A stretch of DNA of 64,000 bases from the NCBI RefSeq assembly GCF_000218235.1, contig NZ_GL945017.1, positions 130,111 to 194,110 of the forward strand. The letters run 5' to 3'. The DNA is from Hallella multisaccharivorax DSM 17128. GTDB taxonomy: Bacteria > Bacteroidota > Bacteroidia > Bacteroidales > Bacteroidaceae. Shown here piece after piece: positions 7,596-16,731 of the stretch. Both the position numbers and the translations under genes were made by a program. The notes under the pieces were generated by a model. That model saw only the letters and a list, made by a program, of their open reading frames with translations. It did not search any database and was not told the DNA's origin. Within the stretch, counting starts at the first letter, position 1; each line of letters begins with the position of its first letter.

Positions 7596-8152
7596 GATTC
7601 TTACGGATATTACTAATTCTAATATTAGTCTGTTGCATTAAACTAACATATGCACATACATTGCCGGGAAATAACGATAGTGGCTTTGTTTTACAACCAC
7701 ATGTAGGCATTGCTGTGTCGAACCTTAGTGGATCTGGCCTTAATTCAAGAGTGGGTCTTTCTACAGCTCTGGATCTAATCTATACGGCCAATTCGTTAGT
7801 CAATTTGAAGTCTGGTATAGAATATACAGTAATGGGTGCTAAAGATGGATATAGCAAATTGGCTCTTGGATACATAGACGTTCCTGTAATAGCGGACTGG
7901 AGGGTTTATAAAGGTTTGTATGCAGGAACGGGAGGAATACTTGGTATTAATTTACTTGACGGGAGAACAGATTTTCTCTTCTTCTCCAAAGCTCATAGAT
8001 GTAATCTTTCTATCCCAATTGATATTGGATATCACTTAGGGAAGTGGACTTTAGAGATCAGATATATGCATGGCATAACAAATGCATACAAGGATTTTAA
8101 CTATAAAAATAGATGTACATTGTTTACATTAGGATATAATATACCTATATAG
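7592..8152 (+). CDS. Outer-membrane beta-barrel protein, accessory
   Basis: 186 aa with a signal peptide (MRFLRILLILILVCCIKLTYA) and a small predicted barrel: repeated strand-like segments such as LQPHVGIAVSNLSGSGLNSR, LKSGIEYTVMGAKDGYS and a C-terminal TLFTLGYNIPI. Layout and length resemble the 6307 protein, so the two are probably distant paralogues. Base composition is clearly more AT-rich than the neighbouring housekeeping genes. With 8270 it forms a block bounded by two group II intron fragments, which points to acquired DNA. Confidence 0.7.
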   Translation: MRFLRILLILILVCCIKLTYAHTLPGNNDSGFVLQPHVGIAVSNLSGSGLNSRVGLSTALDLIYTANSLVNLKSGIEYTVMGAKDGYSKLALGYIDVPVIADWRVYKGLYAGTGGILGINLLDGRTDFLFFSKAHRCNLSIPIDIGYHLGKWTLEIRYMHGITNAYKDFNYKNRCTLFTLGYNIPI

Positions 8153-8269
8153 GTTATGAGGAGGGAGCATAAATAATATGCTTCCTCTTATTCGACATTT
8201 TTTATTTATAAGCATAAAGGTAACGAATTCAACTATTTTTATACAAACTTTACATAGTAAAAGATAATA

Positions 8270-8944
8270 ATGAATAGAATTTTCTTTATAATCTTTCTAA
8301 GTGTCCTTCCAAACGTATTTGTTTGGTCAAAAGCGGTTTGCCATGAGCAAAAGAAAGAGTCCTCATGTCACAGTGTATCATTATCTGGCGGTCTTACATT
8401 TGATGATACATGGAAAGTAGAATTATCTTATCGTTTTACTCCTTTCAGATATACAGGAATAGGAATCGGTATAGGATATTGGAGTCAGTATGGAAACGAA
8501 GATATACCACATGAGACCATGATATGGACTGTAAACAAAGATACAAAGGACATAGGGGACTTTTATTTGAGGCCTAACATAATGTTTTACACGCCATCTC
8601 TCTTTCATATAAGAGATTGTTATTTCACTATTTTTGCCAATCCTGGAGCCATATTAAATATACCTTACGGTAACGCAAATATAGACTTGATCGATAATAC
8701 AGGTGTAGTAACAGGATCAGATAACGTACATAATTCTCATGGTAAATGGTCGGCTTTTGACTTAAGATTCGGCTTGCGATTTGGTACAGAGGATACCCAC
8801 TTTTTCATCGGGTATGAATTGTCTACAATGGACGTCTATGGGATGTACCGTAGAATGGAATATAGAAATGTTAAATTCAACGATTTTTATCCGCATTGTA
8901 AAAATCAAAAGGGTCTGGTTTTTGACATTTCAGTTGGATTGTAA
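8270..8944 (+). CDS. Predicted outer-membrane/secreted beta-barrel protein, accessory
   Basis: 224 aa with a hydrophobic N terminus (MNRIFFIIFLSVLPNVFVWS) consistent with a signal peptide. The rest is rich in aromatic and glycine residues in strand-like alternation (YTGIGIGIGYWSQYG, FDLRFGLRFGTEDTHFFIGY) and ends in LVFDISVGL, as in small outer-membrane barrels. AT-rich like its upstream neighbour. The stop codon lies about 10 bp from the truncated end of the second intron fragment. No specific family recognised. Confidence 0.65.
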   Translation: MNRIFFIIFLSVLPNVFVWSKAVCHEQKKESSCHSVSLSGGLTFDDTWKVELSYRFTPFRYTGIGIGIGYWSQYGNEDIPHETMIWTVNKDTKDIGDFYLRPNIMFYTPSLFHIRDCYFTIFANPGAILNIPYGNANIDLIDNTGVVTGSDNVHNSHGKWSAFDLRFGLRFGTEDTHFFIGYELSTMDVYGMYRRMEYRNVKFNDFYPHCKNQKGLVFDISVGL

Positions 8945-8955
8945 TTTCATAAAAA

Positions 8956-9077
8956 ACGGGAAACCTTCCTTCAGATTCCGTGTCGCCACGGACACCGTTG
9001 CCTCTGGCTATAGTCTTCCCACTATAAGGGCTTACTGGGGACTTACACCTGTTAGACAGTGCTCATGTTGAGCGTAC
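8956..9077 (-). ncRNA. Group II intron 5' end fragment (copy 2, antisense)
   Basis: On the minus strand, starting at 9077, the sequence reads GTACGCTCAACATGAGCACT, then TAACAGGTGTAAGTCCCCAG, AAGCCCTTATAGTGGGAAGA, CTATAGCCAGAGGCAACGGT, GTGTCCGTGGCGACACGG and AATCTGAAGGAAGG. This is the normal order of a bacterial group II intron 5' terminus and first part of domain I. It stops after GAAGGAAG. It overlaps copy 1 in content (the GGTGT...AATCTGAAGGAAG block) but differs in sequence, so the two come from different introns. It begins directly after the rplQ terminator. Confidence 0.7.
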
Positions 9078-9081
9078 CAAT

Positions 9082-9121
9082 AAAAGCTCCAACCCACATG
9101 GAAAAGTGAGTTGGAGCTTTA
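9082..9121 (-). terminator. Terminator of the ribosomal superoperon after rplQ
   Basis: On the minus strand AAAGCTCCAACTCAC and GTGGGTTGGAGCTTTT form a long hairpin (one wobble) around TTTTCCAT, with the T-run in the 3' arm. It lies 23 bp downstream of the rplQ stop and abuts the group II intron fragment. Confidence 0.85.
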
Positions 9122-9144
9122 TAATAGAGTATCTAAAAAGATTC

Positions 9145-9693
9145 TTATTCAGCCTTAGGAGCCTCTTCTGCCTTAGGAGCTTCCTCCGCCTTAGGAGCCT
9201 CCTCCGCCTTAGGAGCCTCCTCCGCCTTTTCTTCGGCCTTAGAAGCCTCAGCAGCAGGAGCCTCAGTAGCCTTCTTAGTGCTGCGACGACTACGACGAGT
9301 CTTCTTCTCAGCCTTAGGTGCCTTAGCCATGTTCTCATCGAAGTCGACTAACTCGATGAAGCACATCGAAGCTGCATCACTCGGACGAATGCCTAACTTG
9401 ATGATACGAGTATAACCACCGGGGCGGTCAGCCACGCGAGCTGCTATCTCACCAAAGAGCTCCTTAACGGCATAGCTCTTTTGAAGATAACGGAAAACAA
9501 CACGACGAGAAGTCGTAGTGTCAGTCTTTGAACGAGTGATCAGCGGCTCAACATACTTTTTCAGAGCCTTGGCTTTTGCGAGAGTCGTAGTGATTCTTTT
9601 GTGCATGATCAGGCTTGTTGCCATGTTGGCAAGCATAGCAGCCCGATGGGGTGCAGTACGACTCAGATGGTTGAACTTTTTATTGTGTCTCAT
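9145..9693 (-). CDS. rplQ: 50S ribosomal protein L17
   Basis: 182 aa. The N-terminal 120 residues are the L17 core ([45 protein letters not shown]). The remaining 60 residues are a low-complexity Lys/Ala/Glu tail ending in tandem PKAEEA hexapeptides encoded by near-identical 18-bp DNA repeats, so the tail length may vary between strains. L17 lines the peptide exit region of the large subunit. It is the last gene of the ribosomal block, 31 bp after rpoA, and followed by a terminator. Confidence 0.97.
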   Translation of the reverse strand: MRHNKKFNHLSRTAPHRAAMLANMATSLIMHKRITTTLAKAKALKKYVEPLITRSKTDTTTSRRVVFRYLQKSYAVKELFGEIAARVADRPGGYTRIIKLGIRPSDAASMCFIELVDFDENMAKAPKAEKKTRRSRRSTKKATEAPAAEASKAEEKAEEAPKAEEAPKAEEAPKAEEAPKAE

Positions 9694-9723
9694 TTTTTTT
9701 AATTCTTAATTGGATAGTTGATT

Positions 9724-10716
9724 TTACTCCTTGTCCAGTTTATACTTTGATGTATCCATTCCAAACGACAGATTCAGACTCTCAAGCAAATCATCAAGCT
9801 CTGAGAGCGATTTCTTACCAAAGTTACGGAACTTCAAGAGATCAGTCTTCTGATACTGCACGAGATCAGCAAGTGTCTCGACGTCGGCAGCTTTCAGACA
9901 GTTTAGGGCACGGACACTCAGATTGAGGTCTGTGAGCTTGGTCTTAAGCAGCTGGCGCATGTGCAGGACCTCCTCGTCAAACTCCTGATTACCGTCTTTG
10001 TCGGTATTCTCCAACGTAATCTTTTCGTCAGAGAAGCACAAGAGATGGAAGATGAGAATCTTGGCCGCCTCTTTCAACGCATCCTTCGGGTGAATGGAAC
10101 CATCCGTGGTGACTTCAATGATAAGGTTATCGTAGTCGGTCTTCTGCTCGACACGAGTGGGCTCAACACTGTAACGTACATTACGGATGGGGGTGTAGAT
10201 GGAATCGATGGGAAGTACATTAACATCGGTGCAGTACTGGCGGTTCTCGTCAGCAGGCACATAGCCACGGCCCTTATTAATCGTAAGGTCCATCTGGAAC
10301 GATGCCTTTGAATCCAAATGACAAATCACCAAATCAGGGTTTAACACTTCAAATCCAGTCAGATACTTGCCGATATCACCTGCTTTGAACTCTGTGGAAT
10401 TCTCTACGGTGATACTAATTTTCTCGTTCTCGAATTCGTCTACTACTTGTTTGAATCGAACTTGCTTGAGATTCAAAATGATATTGGTGACATCCTCCTT
10501 CACACCGGGGACGGTAGCGAACTCATGCTCAACTCCACTGATACGTACAGTGTTGATGGCATAACCTTCGAGCGAAGAAAGAAGGACGCGGCGCAGCGAG
10601 TTACCGATGGTAACACCAAAGCCAGGCTCGAGAGGACGGAACTCAAACTTTCCGTAGTGGTCGTTGGCCTCCAACATCACAACTTTATCAGGTTTTTGAA
10701 ATGCTAATATCGCCAT
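9724..10716 (-). CDS. rpoA: RNA polymerase alpha subunit
   Basis: 330 aa, normal length. The N-terminal dimerisation domain ([20 protein letters not shown], residues 33-52, with the dimer-core Arg) and the C-terminal helix-hairpin-helix domain ([20 protein letters not shown], then [13 protein letters not shown]) are both present. It scaffolds beta and beta-prime and contacts UP elements and activators. Located in the alpha operon between rpsD and rplQ as in most bacteria. Confidence 0.98.
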   Translation of the reverse strand: MAILAFQKPDKVVMLEANDHYGKFEFRPLEPGFGVTIGNSLRRVLLSSLEGYAINTVRISGVEHEFATVPGVKEDVTNIILNLKQVRFKQVVDEFENEKISITVENSTEFKAGDIGKYLTGFEVLNPDLVICHLDSKASFQMDLTINKGRGYVPADENRQYCTDVNVLPIDSIYTPIRNVRYSVEPTRVEQKTDYDNLIIEVTTDGSIHPKDALKEAAKILIFHLLCFSDEKITLENTDKDGNQEFDEEVLHMRQLLKTKLTDLNLSVRALNCLKAADVETLADLVQYQKTDLLKFRNFGKKSLSELDDLLESLNLSFGMDTSKYKLDKE

Positions 10717-10734
10717 TAATTCAATGATTTTTAT

Positions 10735-11340
10735 TTATTTCGAGTACAACTCAACGATTAACTGCTCCTTGATGTTCTCAGGAATGTCAGTACGCTCAGG
10801 CACGTGGAGATACTTACCACTCTTGCTATTCTGATCCCACTCCAGCCAAGGATATTTGCTGTGGTTGAAACCAGCGAGCGCATTGTCGATGACCTCAAGA
10901 GACTTAGCTCTCTCGCGGACACCTACAACCTGACCGGGCTTTACCGAATAAGAAGGAATGTTAACCACGTTTCCATCGACAGTGATGTGCCTGTGACTTA
11001 CCAGCTGACGGGCAGCTGCACGTGTGGGAGCCAGGCCAAGACGGAAGACGACATTGTCGAGACGGCTCTCAAGGAGCTGAAGCAGCACCTCACCGGTCTT
11101 ACCCTCAGCCTTTGCAGCCTTGTCGAAGAGATTGTGGAACTGACGCTCAAGAACGCCATAAGTATACTTTGCCTTCTGCTTCTCGGCCAACTGCTGACCA
11201 TACTCCGAAGTCTTACGGCGACGGTCATTACCATGCTGCCCTGGAGGAAAGTTGCGCTTTGACAGAACCTTATCTGCACCAAAGATGGGCTCACCGAAAC
11301 GGCGTGCGATACGAGACTTAGGACCTATATATCTTGCCAT
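10735..11340 (-). CDS. rpsD: 30S ribosomal protein S4
   Basis: 201 aa, full length. It has the N-terminal [19 protein letters not shown] segment and the S4 RNA-binding domain ([38 protein letters not shown]). The zinc-binding cysteines found in some S4 proteins are absent, so this is the Cys-free form. S4 nucleates assembly of the 16S rRNA 5' domain and in enterobacteria represses the alpha operon; no such site was identified here. It sits 37 bp downstream of rpsK. Confidence 0.98.
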   Translation of the reverse strand: MARYIGPKSRIARRFGEPIFGADKVLSKRNFPPGQHGNDRRRKTSEYGQQLAEKQKAKYTYGVLERQFHNLFDKAAKAEGKTGEVLLQLLESRLDNVVFRLGLAPTRAAARQLVSHRHITVDGNVVNIPSYSVKPGQVVGVRERAKSLEVIDNALAGFNHSKYPWLEWDQNSKSGKYLHVPERTDIPENIKEQLIVELYSK

Positions 11341-11377
11341 AATTAATATGCTTTACTATTGTATCTATGAGTTCTGA

Positions 11378-11770
11378 TTATACACGACGACGCTTGGGAG
11401 GGCGGCATCCGTTGTGTGGCAACGGAGTAACGTCAACAATTTCTGTCACCTCAATTCCTGCACCATGGATGGCGCGGATAGCACTCTCACGGCCGTTACC
11501 TGGTCCTTTGACGAAAGCCTTCACCTTGCGAAGACCAAGGCCATAGGCTACCTTTGCGCAGTCCTCGGCTGCCATCTGAGCAGCATAAGGAGTATTTTTC
11601 TTAGAACCACGGAAACCCATCTTACCAGCGGAAGACCAGGCAATGACCTGACCATCATTGTTGGCAAGAGACACAATGATATTGTTAAAGCTACTGTGAA
11701 CATGGAGCTGACCCATAGCCTCAACACGTACATTTCTTTTCTTAGATGTTGCTTTCTGCTGTTTTGCCAT
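11378..11770 (-). CDS. rpsK: 30S ribosomal protein S11
   Basis: 130 aa. Diagnostic segments are [40 protein letters not shown] and the C-terminal [16 protein letters not shown], which reaches the 16S rRNA platform near the E site. Standard alpha-operon position between rpsM and rpsD. Confidence 0.98.
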   Translation of the reverse strand: MAKQQKATSKKRNVRVEAMGQLHVHSSFNNIIVSLANNDGQVIAWSSAGKMGFRGSKKNTPYAAQMAAEDCAKVAYGLGLRKVKAFVKGPGNGRESAIRAIHGAGIEVTEIVDVTPLPHNGCRPPKRRRV

Positions 11771-11790
11771 AATTAAGTTCCTCCATTAGA

Positions 11791-12171
11791 TTACTTAGTA
11801 GCCTTCTTCTTGTTAGCAACAGTCTTCTTCTTACCCTTACGAGTACGGGCATTGTTTTTGGTACTCTGCCCACGAACAGGAAGACCATTACGATGACGGA
11901 CACCACGATAGCAGCCAATATCCATCAGACGCTTAATGTTCATCTGAATTTCTGAACGGAGGTCACCCTCCACTTTAAACTCAGCTCCGATAATCTCACG
12001 GATTTTGGCTGCCTGATCGTCAGTCCACTCACTGACCTTCAAGTCGCGGCTCACGCCGGCCTTATCCAATATCTTTGCTGAACTACTTCGACCTATACCA
12101 TAAATATAGGTCAATGCGATCTCGCCACACTTGTTCTGGGGCAAGTCTACTCCAACAATTCGTATTGCCAT
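11791..12171 (-). CDS. rpsM: 30S ribosomal protein S13
   Basis: 126 aa, full length. Contains [20 protein letters not shown], the central helix-two-turns-helix, and [20 protein letters not shown] followed by a Lys-rich C terminus that enters the decoding head and contacts P-site tRNA. A Bacteroidetes-type -7 box at 12243-12250 could give the alpha operon its own promoter. Confidence 0.98.
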   Translation of the reverse strand: MAIRIVGVDLPQNKCGEIALTYIYGIGRSSSAKILDKAGVSRDLKVSEWTDDQAAKIREIIGAEFKVEGDLRSEIQMNIKRLMDIGCYRGVRHRNGLPVRGQSTKNNARTRKGKKKTVANKKKATK

Positions 12172-12242
12172 TAATTGAAATAAATTGAATTAAAACTTTA
12201 CTTGTGTGTTAAATTTACGCATCGAATTTGCATAAAAGCATA

Positions 12243-12250
12243 CAAAGGTA
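12243..12250 (-). promoter_or_regulatory. Possible internal promoter (-7 TACCTTTG) before rpsM
   Basis: TACCTTTG on the minus strand, 72 bp before the rpsM start and within the 135-bp gap after rpmJ. It matches TAnnTTTG, but no TTTG is found at -33. Confidence 0.4.
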
Positions 12251-12306
12251 ATAAGAAAACCTATGTCAGCTTCCTTATACTGCATGACTTTACGCAAAAT
12301 TAACAT

Positions 12307-12423
12307 TTAGCCTTGACGTTGCTTCATCTTCGGGTTCTTCTTGTTGATAACAAAAAGGCGGCCCTTACGACGTACAATCTTGCAATCGGCTGAACGCTTC
12401 TTGATGGATGTTTTTGTCTTCAT
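12307..12423 (-). CDS. rpmJ: 50S ribosomal protein L36
   Basis: A 38-codon gene shorter than usual ORF cut-offs. The product starts [20 protein letters not shown] and ends [10 protein letters not shown], matching L36 along its length. Zinc-binding L36 has three Cys and one His; here only one Cys (Cys14) remains and the others are Ser, Asn and Met, so this is a zinc-independent form. It lies between infA and rpsM as in other Bacteroidetes. Confidence 0.95.
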   Translation of the reverse strand: MKTKTSIKKRSADCKIVRRKGRLFVINKKNPKMKQRQG

Positions 12424-12452
12424 ACCTGTATGAAAGTATATAAAATGAAAGT

Positions 12453-12671
12453 CTATTTATACCTAAACTCAATCCTACCCTTTGTCAGGTCATACGGGCT
12501 CATCGCTACCTTGACCTTATCACCGGGAAGAATCTTGATGTAATGCAAACGCATCTTGCCGGATATGTTTGCGATGATTTGCACCCCATTCTCTAACTCA
12601 ACACGGAACATGGCATTCGACAAGCTCTCAATCACTGTTCCGTCTTGCTCTATAGCTGACTGTTTTGACAT
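12453..12671 (-). CDS. infA: Translation initiation factor IF-1
   Basis: 72 aa OB-fold protein with the family features [40 protein letters not shown] and [17 protein letters not shown]-1 binds the 30S A site during initiation. In many Bacteroidetes a methionine aminopeptidase gene (map) separates secY and infA; here only 135 bp without a gene remain. Confidence 0.98.
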   Translation of the reverse strand: MSKQSAIEQDGTVIESLSNAMFRVELENGVQIIANISGKMRLHYIKILPGDKVKVAMSPYDLTKGRIEFRYK

Positions 12672-12806
12672 AAAACCGTTTAACTTTTATCAGTAATATT
12701 CCAAAGACTTATTCAACTCGTAAAGGCTCTCCAAATGAATATAAATTGGAAAGCCAATCATTCATTAAAGATCACGCCAATGGAAACATACTTCCAAAGA
12801 CACAAA

Positions 12807-14147
12807 TTAATATGCGCTCACAGCACCAGCCCTGCGCGTATGACCGGCATTCAAAAGTCCATCGTAGTGACGCATGAGCAGATAAGACTCTATCTGCTGG
12901 AGCGTGTCTATCACAACACCCACGGTAATCAGGAGCGATGTGCCTCCGAAGAACTGAGAAAAAGCCTGCTGCACGTTGAGCAATCCAGCCAAGGCCGGCA
13001 TCACAGCAATGAAAGCAATGAACAATGAACCCGGGAACGTGATGCGTGACATCACCATGTCAATATACTCGGCAGTATCGTGACCTGGCTTGATTCCAGG
13101 AATGAAGCCATTGTTACGCTTCATGTCCTCAGCCATCTGCTGAGGATTGAGTGTGATTGCCGTATAAAAATAGGTGAAGGCAACAATAAGGATGACGTAG
13201 ATGATGTTGTACAACAGACTACGGTTATCCATCAAATTGCGAACAACCCAGCTTGCATTCTCGCTCTGATACTGAACGATGGCCAGCGGAATGAACATCA
13301 AAGCCTGAGCAAAGATGATAGGCATCACATTGGCAGCGAAAAGCTTCAGAGGAATATACTGGCGGGCACCACCGACCTGGCGGTTGCCCACGAGACGCTT
13401 GGCATACTGCACAGGCACCTTGCGCGTTCCTTGCGTCAAAAGGATTGACGCACAGATGACAGCATAGAGAATGAGAATCTCGGCGATAAACATCACAAGA
13501 CCACCACCCGAAATGGCTGTAAACCTCGAGCTAAGCTCCTGGACAAAAGCCTGGGGAAGCCTTGCGATGATTCCTATCATAATGATCAATGAGATTCCAT
13601 TTCCAACTCCCTTGTCAGTTATACGCTCACCCAACCATAGGATGAACATTGAACCTGCAGCCAGAATGATCGTAGCAGGAATCATGAATACACTCCAAGA
13701 GATGCCGCTGGCCAACGCAGAGGTGGCCTGCATCTTCAGGTTAATAAGGTAACTCGGTGCCTGGAATAGCAAAATTGCCACTGTCAACACACGAGTGTAC
13801 CATTGTATTCTCTTTCTGCCACTCTCGCCCTCGCGCTGCATCTTCTGGAAATAAGGGACTGCAACAGCGAGCAGCTGCATGACAATAGAAGCTGAGATGT
13901 AAGGCATAATACCTAATGCGAAAATAGACGCATTGGAAAATGCTCCACCAGAGAACATGTCCAACAGTGACATCAAGCCACCTTTGGTTTGCGACTGCAA
14001 TTGGTCAAGCTTGGCAGGATCTATACCTGGAAGCACAACGAATGATCCGAAACGGTAGATAGCCGTAAACAAGAGGGTAATAAGAAGCCTCTGACGAAGA
14101 TCCTCAACCCTCCAACAGTTCTTTAGTGTCTCAATTAGCTTTTTCAT
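12807..14147 (-). CDS. secY: Protein translocase subunit SecY
   Basis: 446 aa membrane protein with about ten hydrophobic segments, starting KKLIETLKNCWRVEDLRQRL and containing the plug-region residues GGLMSLLDMFSGGAFSNASI, GERITDKGVGNGISLIIMIG and the conserved cytoplasmic loop GTRKVPVQYAKRL. It forms the protein-conducting channel with SecE and SecG. Two bases separate it from rplO, so the genes are cotranslated from one mRNA. Confidence 0.98.
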   Translation of the reverse strand: MKKLIETLKNCWRVEDLRQRLLITLLFTAIYRFGSFVVLPGIDPAKLDQLQSQTKGGLMSLLDMFSGGAFSNASIFALGIMPYISASIVMQLLAVAVPYFQKMQREGESGRKRIQWYTRVLTVAILLFQAPSYLINLKMQATSALASGISWSVFMIPATIILAAGSMFILWLGERITDKGVGNGISLIIMIGIIARLPQAFVQELSSRFTAISGGGLVMFIAEILILYAVICASILLTQGTRKVPVQYAKRLVGNRQVGGARQYIPLKLFAANVMPIIFAQALMFIPLAIVQYQSENASWVVRNLMDNRSLLYNIIYVILIVAFTYFYTAITLNPQQMAEDMKRNNGFIPGIKPGHDTAEYIDMVMSRITFPGSLFIAFIAVMPALAGLLNVQQAFSQFFGGTSLLITVGVVIDTLQQIESYLLMRHYDGLLNAGHTRRAGAVSAY

Positions 14148-14149
14148 TA

Positions 14150-14596
14150 TTAGAGTTTTGTTGCATTACCACCAACCGCCTTAATTGCATCTTCAGCAGT
14201 CTTAGAGAAGGCATGGGCCTCTACGTCAACTTTTGCCTTAAGTTTACCATTACCAAGGATCTTCACCAGCTCCTTGCCATTGGTGAGACCAGCGGCAACC
14301 AGTTCCTGGATTCCAATCTTAGTAAGGTTCTTCTCCTCAGCAAGCTTCTGCAGAGTGGAAAGATTAACGGCAAAGTAATCCTTGTGGTTGATGTTCTTGA
14401 AACCAGCCTTCGGGATACGACGCTGCAAAGGCATCTGACCACCCTCGAAACCAATCTTTCTCTTGTAACCGGAACGAGCCTTGGCGCCCTTATGACCACG
14501 TGTAGATGTTCCACCCAGTCCGGAACCCGGACCACGACCGACACGGCGACGTGAATGGGTAGAACCGGCTGCCGGCTTCAATGTATTTAATTTCAT
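14150..14596 (-). CDS. rplO: 50S ribosomal protein L15
   Basis: 148 aa. The N-terminal Gly/Arg-rich extension (RRRVGRGPGSGLGGTSTRGH) penetrates 23S rRNA, and the C-terminal globular part contains the L15/L18e fold. Standard spc-operon position between rpmD and secY. Confidence 0.98.
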   Translation of the reverse strand: MKLNTLKPAAGSTHSRRRVGRGPGSGLGGTSTRGHKGAKARSGYKRKIGFEGGQMPLQRRIPKAGFKNINHKDYFAVNLSTLQKLAEEKNLTKIGIQELVAAGLTNGKELVKILGNGKLKAKVDVEAHAFSKTAEDAIKAVGGNATKL

Positions 14597-14619
14597 GATT
14601 ACGTCTGTTTTAAAAGTTA

Positions 14620-14796
14620 TTACTTAACGATTTCAACCAAATGATGCACCTTGCGCACCATACCAAGATTGCTGGGAGTATCCTCAATCTCAACAACCTG
14701 AGAAATCTTACGGAGGCCCAGGGCGATAAGCGTCCTCTTCTGGTCCACGGGAGCGCCGATACGGCTCTTGATTTGCTTTACTTTAATTGTTGCCAT
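14620..14796 (-). CDS. rpmD: 50S ribosomal protein L30
   Basis: A 58-aa gene missed by a 60-aa cut-off. The protein begins MATIKVKQIKSRIGAPVDQK, followed by RTLIALGLRKI and ending MVRKVHHLVEIVK, all L30 landmarks. It lies between rpsE and rplO with short gaps (16 and 23 bp). Confidence 0.95.
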   Translation of the reverse strand: MATIKVKQIKSRIGAPVDQKRTLIALGLRKISQVVEIEDTPSNLGMVRKVHHLVEIVK

Positions 14797-14812
14797 TGTT
14801 TATTGATACCCA

Positions 14813-15325
14813 TTAACCGTTAAACACTTTATCCATAGATACACCCCGCTCACCAGCGACGGTATAGGCATCACGCATCTGAGACAGAGCGAGAACCGTT
14901 GCCTTCACCAAATTATGGGCGTTAGAAGAACCCTTAGACTTTGCAATCACATCAGAGATGCCAGCACTCTCAAGCACTGCACGCATAGCACCACCGGCTT
15001 TCAGACCGGTACCGGCAGCAGCCGGCTTGAGGAGAACACGGGCACCACCAAACTTCACCTCCATCTCGTGAGGAACGGTACCGTTGAGCACCGGAACCTT
15101 GAAGAGGTTCTTCTTGGCAGCGTCTGTGCCTTTCTGGATAGCGGCTGTCACCTCACCGGCCTTACCCAGACCGTAACCGATAACCCCTTTACCATCACCT
15201 ACGACGACGATAGCAGCGAATGTAAAGGTACGACCGCCCTTAGTAACCTTCGTCACACGATTGATAGCAACCAAGCGGTCCTTCAATTCAGCGTCACTAT
15301 TAACTCTTACTTTATTCATTGCCAT
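14813..15325 (-). CDS. rpsE: 30S ribosomal protein S5
   Basis: 170 aa. It has the double-stranded-RNA-binding-like N-terminal domain ([37 protein letters not shown]) and a C-terminal domain with [17 protein letters not shown]. The Gly/Arg loop implicated in spectinomycin sensitivity (VTKGGRTF) is unaltered. S5 affects decoding fidelity. Confidence 0.98.
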   Translation of the reverse strand: MAMNKVRVNSDAELKDRLVAINRVTKVTKGGRTFTFAAIVVVGDGKGVIGYGLGKAGEVTAAIQKGTDAAKKNLFKVPVLNGTVPHEMEVKFGGARVLLKPAAAGTGLKAGGAMRAVLESAGISDVIAKSKGSSNAHNLVKATVLALSQMRDAYTVAGERGVSMDKVFNG

Positions 15326-15331
15326 AATCGT

Positions 15332-15676
15332 TTAGAAATTAAGTCCACCCTTACGAGCAGCGTCAGCAAGAGCCTGGACGCGGCCATGATAGAGATAGCC
15401 ATTACGGTCAAAAACCACAGCCTCAACTCCGGCAGCCTTGGCCTTCTCCGCGAGTGCCTCACCCACCTTCTCTGCCTGCTGAATCTTCGGAAGCTTCTCC
15501 AAGCCGAGGGAAGAAGCGGAGACAAGGGTCCTGCCCTCAATGTCATTGATAACCTGAGCGTAGATCTGCTTGTTGGAGCGGAACACCGTAAGACGGGGAC
15601 GCTCAGCTGTTCCCTTGACGCTCTTACGAATACGGAACTTTATCTTAATTCGTCTTTCTACTTTCTTTGTTGTCAT
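15332..15676 (-). CDS. rplR: 50S ribosomal protein L18
   Basis: 114 aa. The basic N terminus ([20 protein letters not shown]) and the core [40 protein letters not shown] are characteristic. L18 binds 5S rRNA together with L5. Six base pairs separate it from rpsE. Confidence 0.98.
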   Translation of the reverse strand: MTTKKVERRIKIKFRIRKSVKGTAERPRLTVFRSNKQIYAQVINDIEGRTLVSASSLGLEKLPKIQQAEKVGEALAEKAKAAGVEAVVFDRNGYLYHGRVQALADAARKGGLNF

Positions 15677-15698
15677 GATTTCGTTGTCACTTTAAAAG

Positions 15699-16271
15699 TT
15701 ACTTAGCTGCAGCTGTCTTACCAGACTTTCTGCGGATAACCTCACCCTTGAAGAGGATACCCTTACCTTTATAAGGTTCAGGCTTGCGGAAAGAACGAAT
15801 TTTTGCACAAATAAGACCAAGCAACTGCTTATCGGCACTCTCCAGCAAAATCTGTGGGTTCTGGTTACGCTCAGACTTTGTCTCCACTTTCACCTCCTTG
15901 GGAAGCTGCATGAAGATAGGATGCGTGAAACCGAGCGAGAACTCAAGAAGATTACCCTGATTGGATACACGGTAACCTACACCCACAAGCTCAAGATGCT
16001 TCTGGAAGCCCTCACTAACGCCTACAACCATGTTGTGGACAAGTGAACGATACAGACCATGGAAAGCCTGCTTCTGCTTATAATCTACGGGACTCTTTTC
16101 ATCAACCTCAAAGGTTATCTGACCATCGTTCTGAACCATCTTAATTGAAGGATCCAGATACTGTGAAAGCTCACCCTTAGGACCCTTTACGGTCACTACA
16201 TTCTCCTTCGCATCGAAGTTAACAGTAACTCCGGCGGGAATACTAATTGGCAATTTACCTATTCTTGACAT
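15699..16271 (-). CDS. rplF: 50S ribosomal protein L6
   Basis: 190 aa from the start at 16271 (MSRIGKLPISIPAGV), which is the family start; an ORF extension of five codons to 16286 is possible but would abut the rpsH stop. Two tandem L6 folds are visible, the second with the signature PEPYKGKGI near the C terminus. L6 lies near the sarcin-ricin loop and factor-binding site. Confidence 0.97.
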   Translation of the reverse strand: MSRIGKLPISIPAGVTVNFDAKENVVTVKGPKGELSQYLDPSIKMVQNDGQITFEVDEKSPVDYKQKQAFHGLYRSLVHNMVVGVSEGFQKHLELVGVGYRVSNQGNLLEFSLGFTHPIFMQLPKEVKVETKSERNQNPQILLESADKQLLGLICAKIRSFRKPEPYKGKGILFKGEVIRRKSGKTAAAK

Positions 16272-16286
16272 AATTAAAACCTCCAA

Positions 16287-16682
16287 TTAATAGACATAGC
16301 AAAGGATCTCACCGCCAATCTTCAACTCGGCAGCTTCCTTGTTAGTCATAACCCCCTTAGATGTAGACAGGATTGCAATACCCAGTCCGTTGATAACTCT
16401 CGGCATGTCTTTATAACCGGTATAACGGCGAAGACCTGGAGTGGAAACACGCTTCAAGTTCTTGATGGCGTTCTCCTTCGTTTGAGGATCGTATTTCAGT
16501 GCGACCTTAATAGTTCCCTGAGGACCATCCTCCACGAACTTATAGTTCAAGATGTAACCCTTCTCGAAGAGAATCTTTGTAATCGATTTCTTCATGTTTG
16601 ACGCAGGAACCTCAACCACGCGATGATGCGCCATAATTGCGTTTCTGAGCCGTGTCAGATAATCTGCTATTGGATCTGTCAT
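16287..16682 (-). CDS. rpsH: 30S ribosomal protein S8
   Basis: 131 aa. MTDPIADYLTRLRNAIMAHH and the C-terminal STSKGVMTNKEAAELKIGGE are classic S8 motifs. In E. coli S8 represses the spc operon by binding its mRNA. Here an unusual nested inverted-repeat structure lies just upstream of this gene, between rpsN and rpsH (16732-16822). Confidence 0.98.
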   Translation of the reverse strand: MTDPIADYLTRLRNAIMAHHRVVEVPASNMKKSITKILFEKGYILNYKFVEDGPQGTIKVALKYDPQTKENAIKNLKRVSTPGLRRYTGYKDMPRVINGLGIAILSTSKGVMTNKEAAELKIGGEILCYVY

Positions 16683-16731
16683 AAATATAAATGTTTAATT
16701 AATCGGGACCACCCCGACAATATTAAATATG

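Noticed and set aside
9063..9338. Arg/Leu-rich ORF overlapping the rplQ tail
   Set aside because: Off-frame reading of the Lys/Ala/Glu repeats; composition is an artefact of the repeat.
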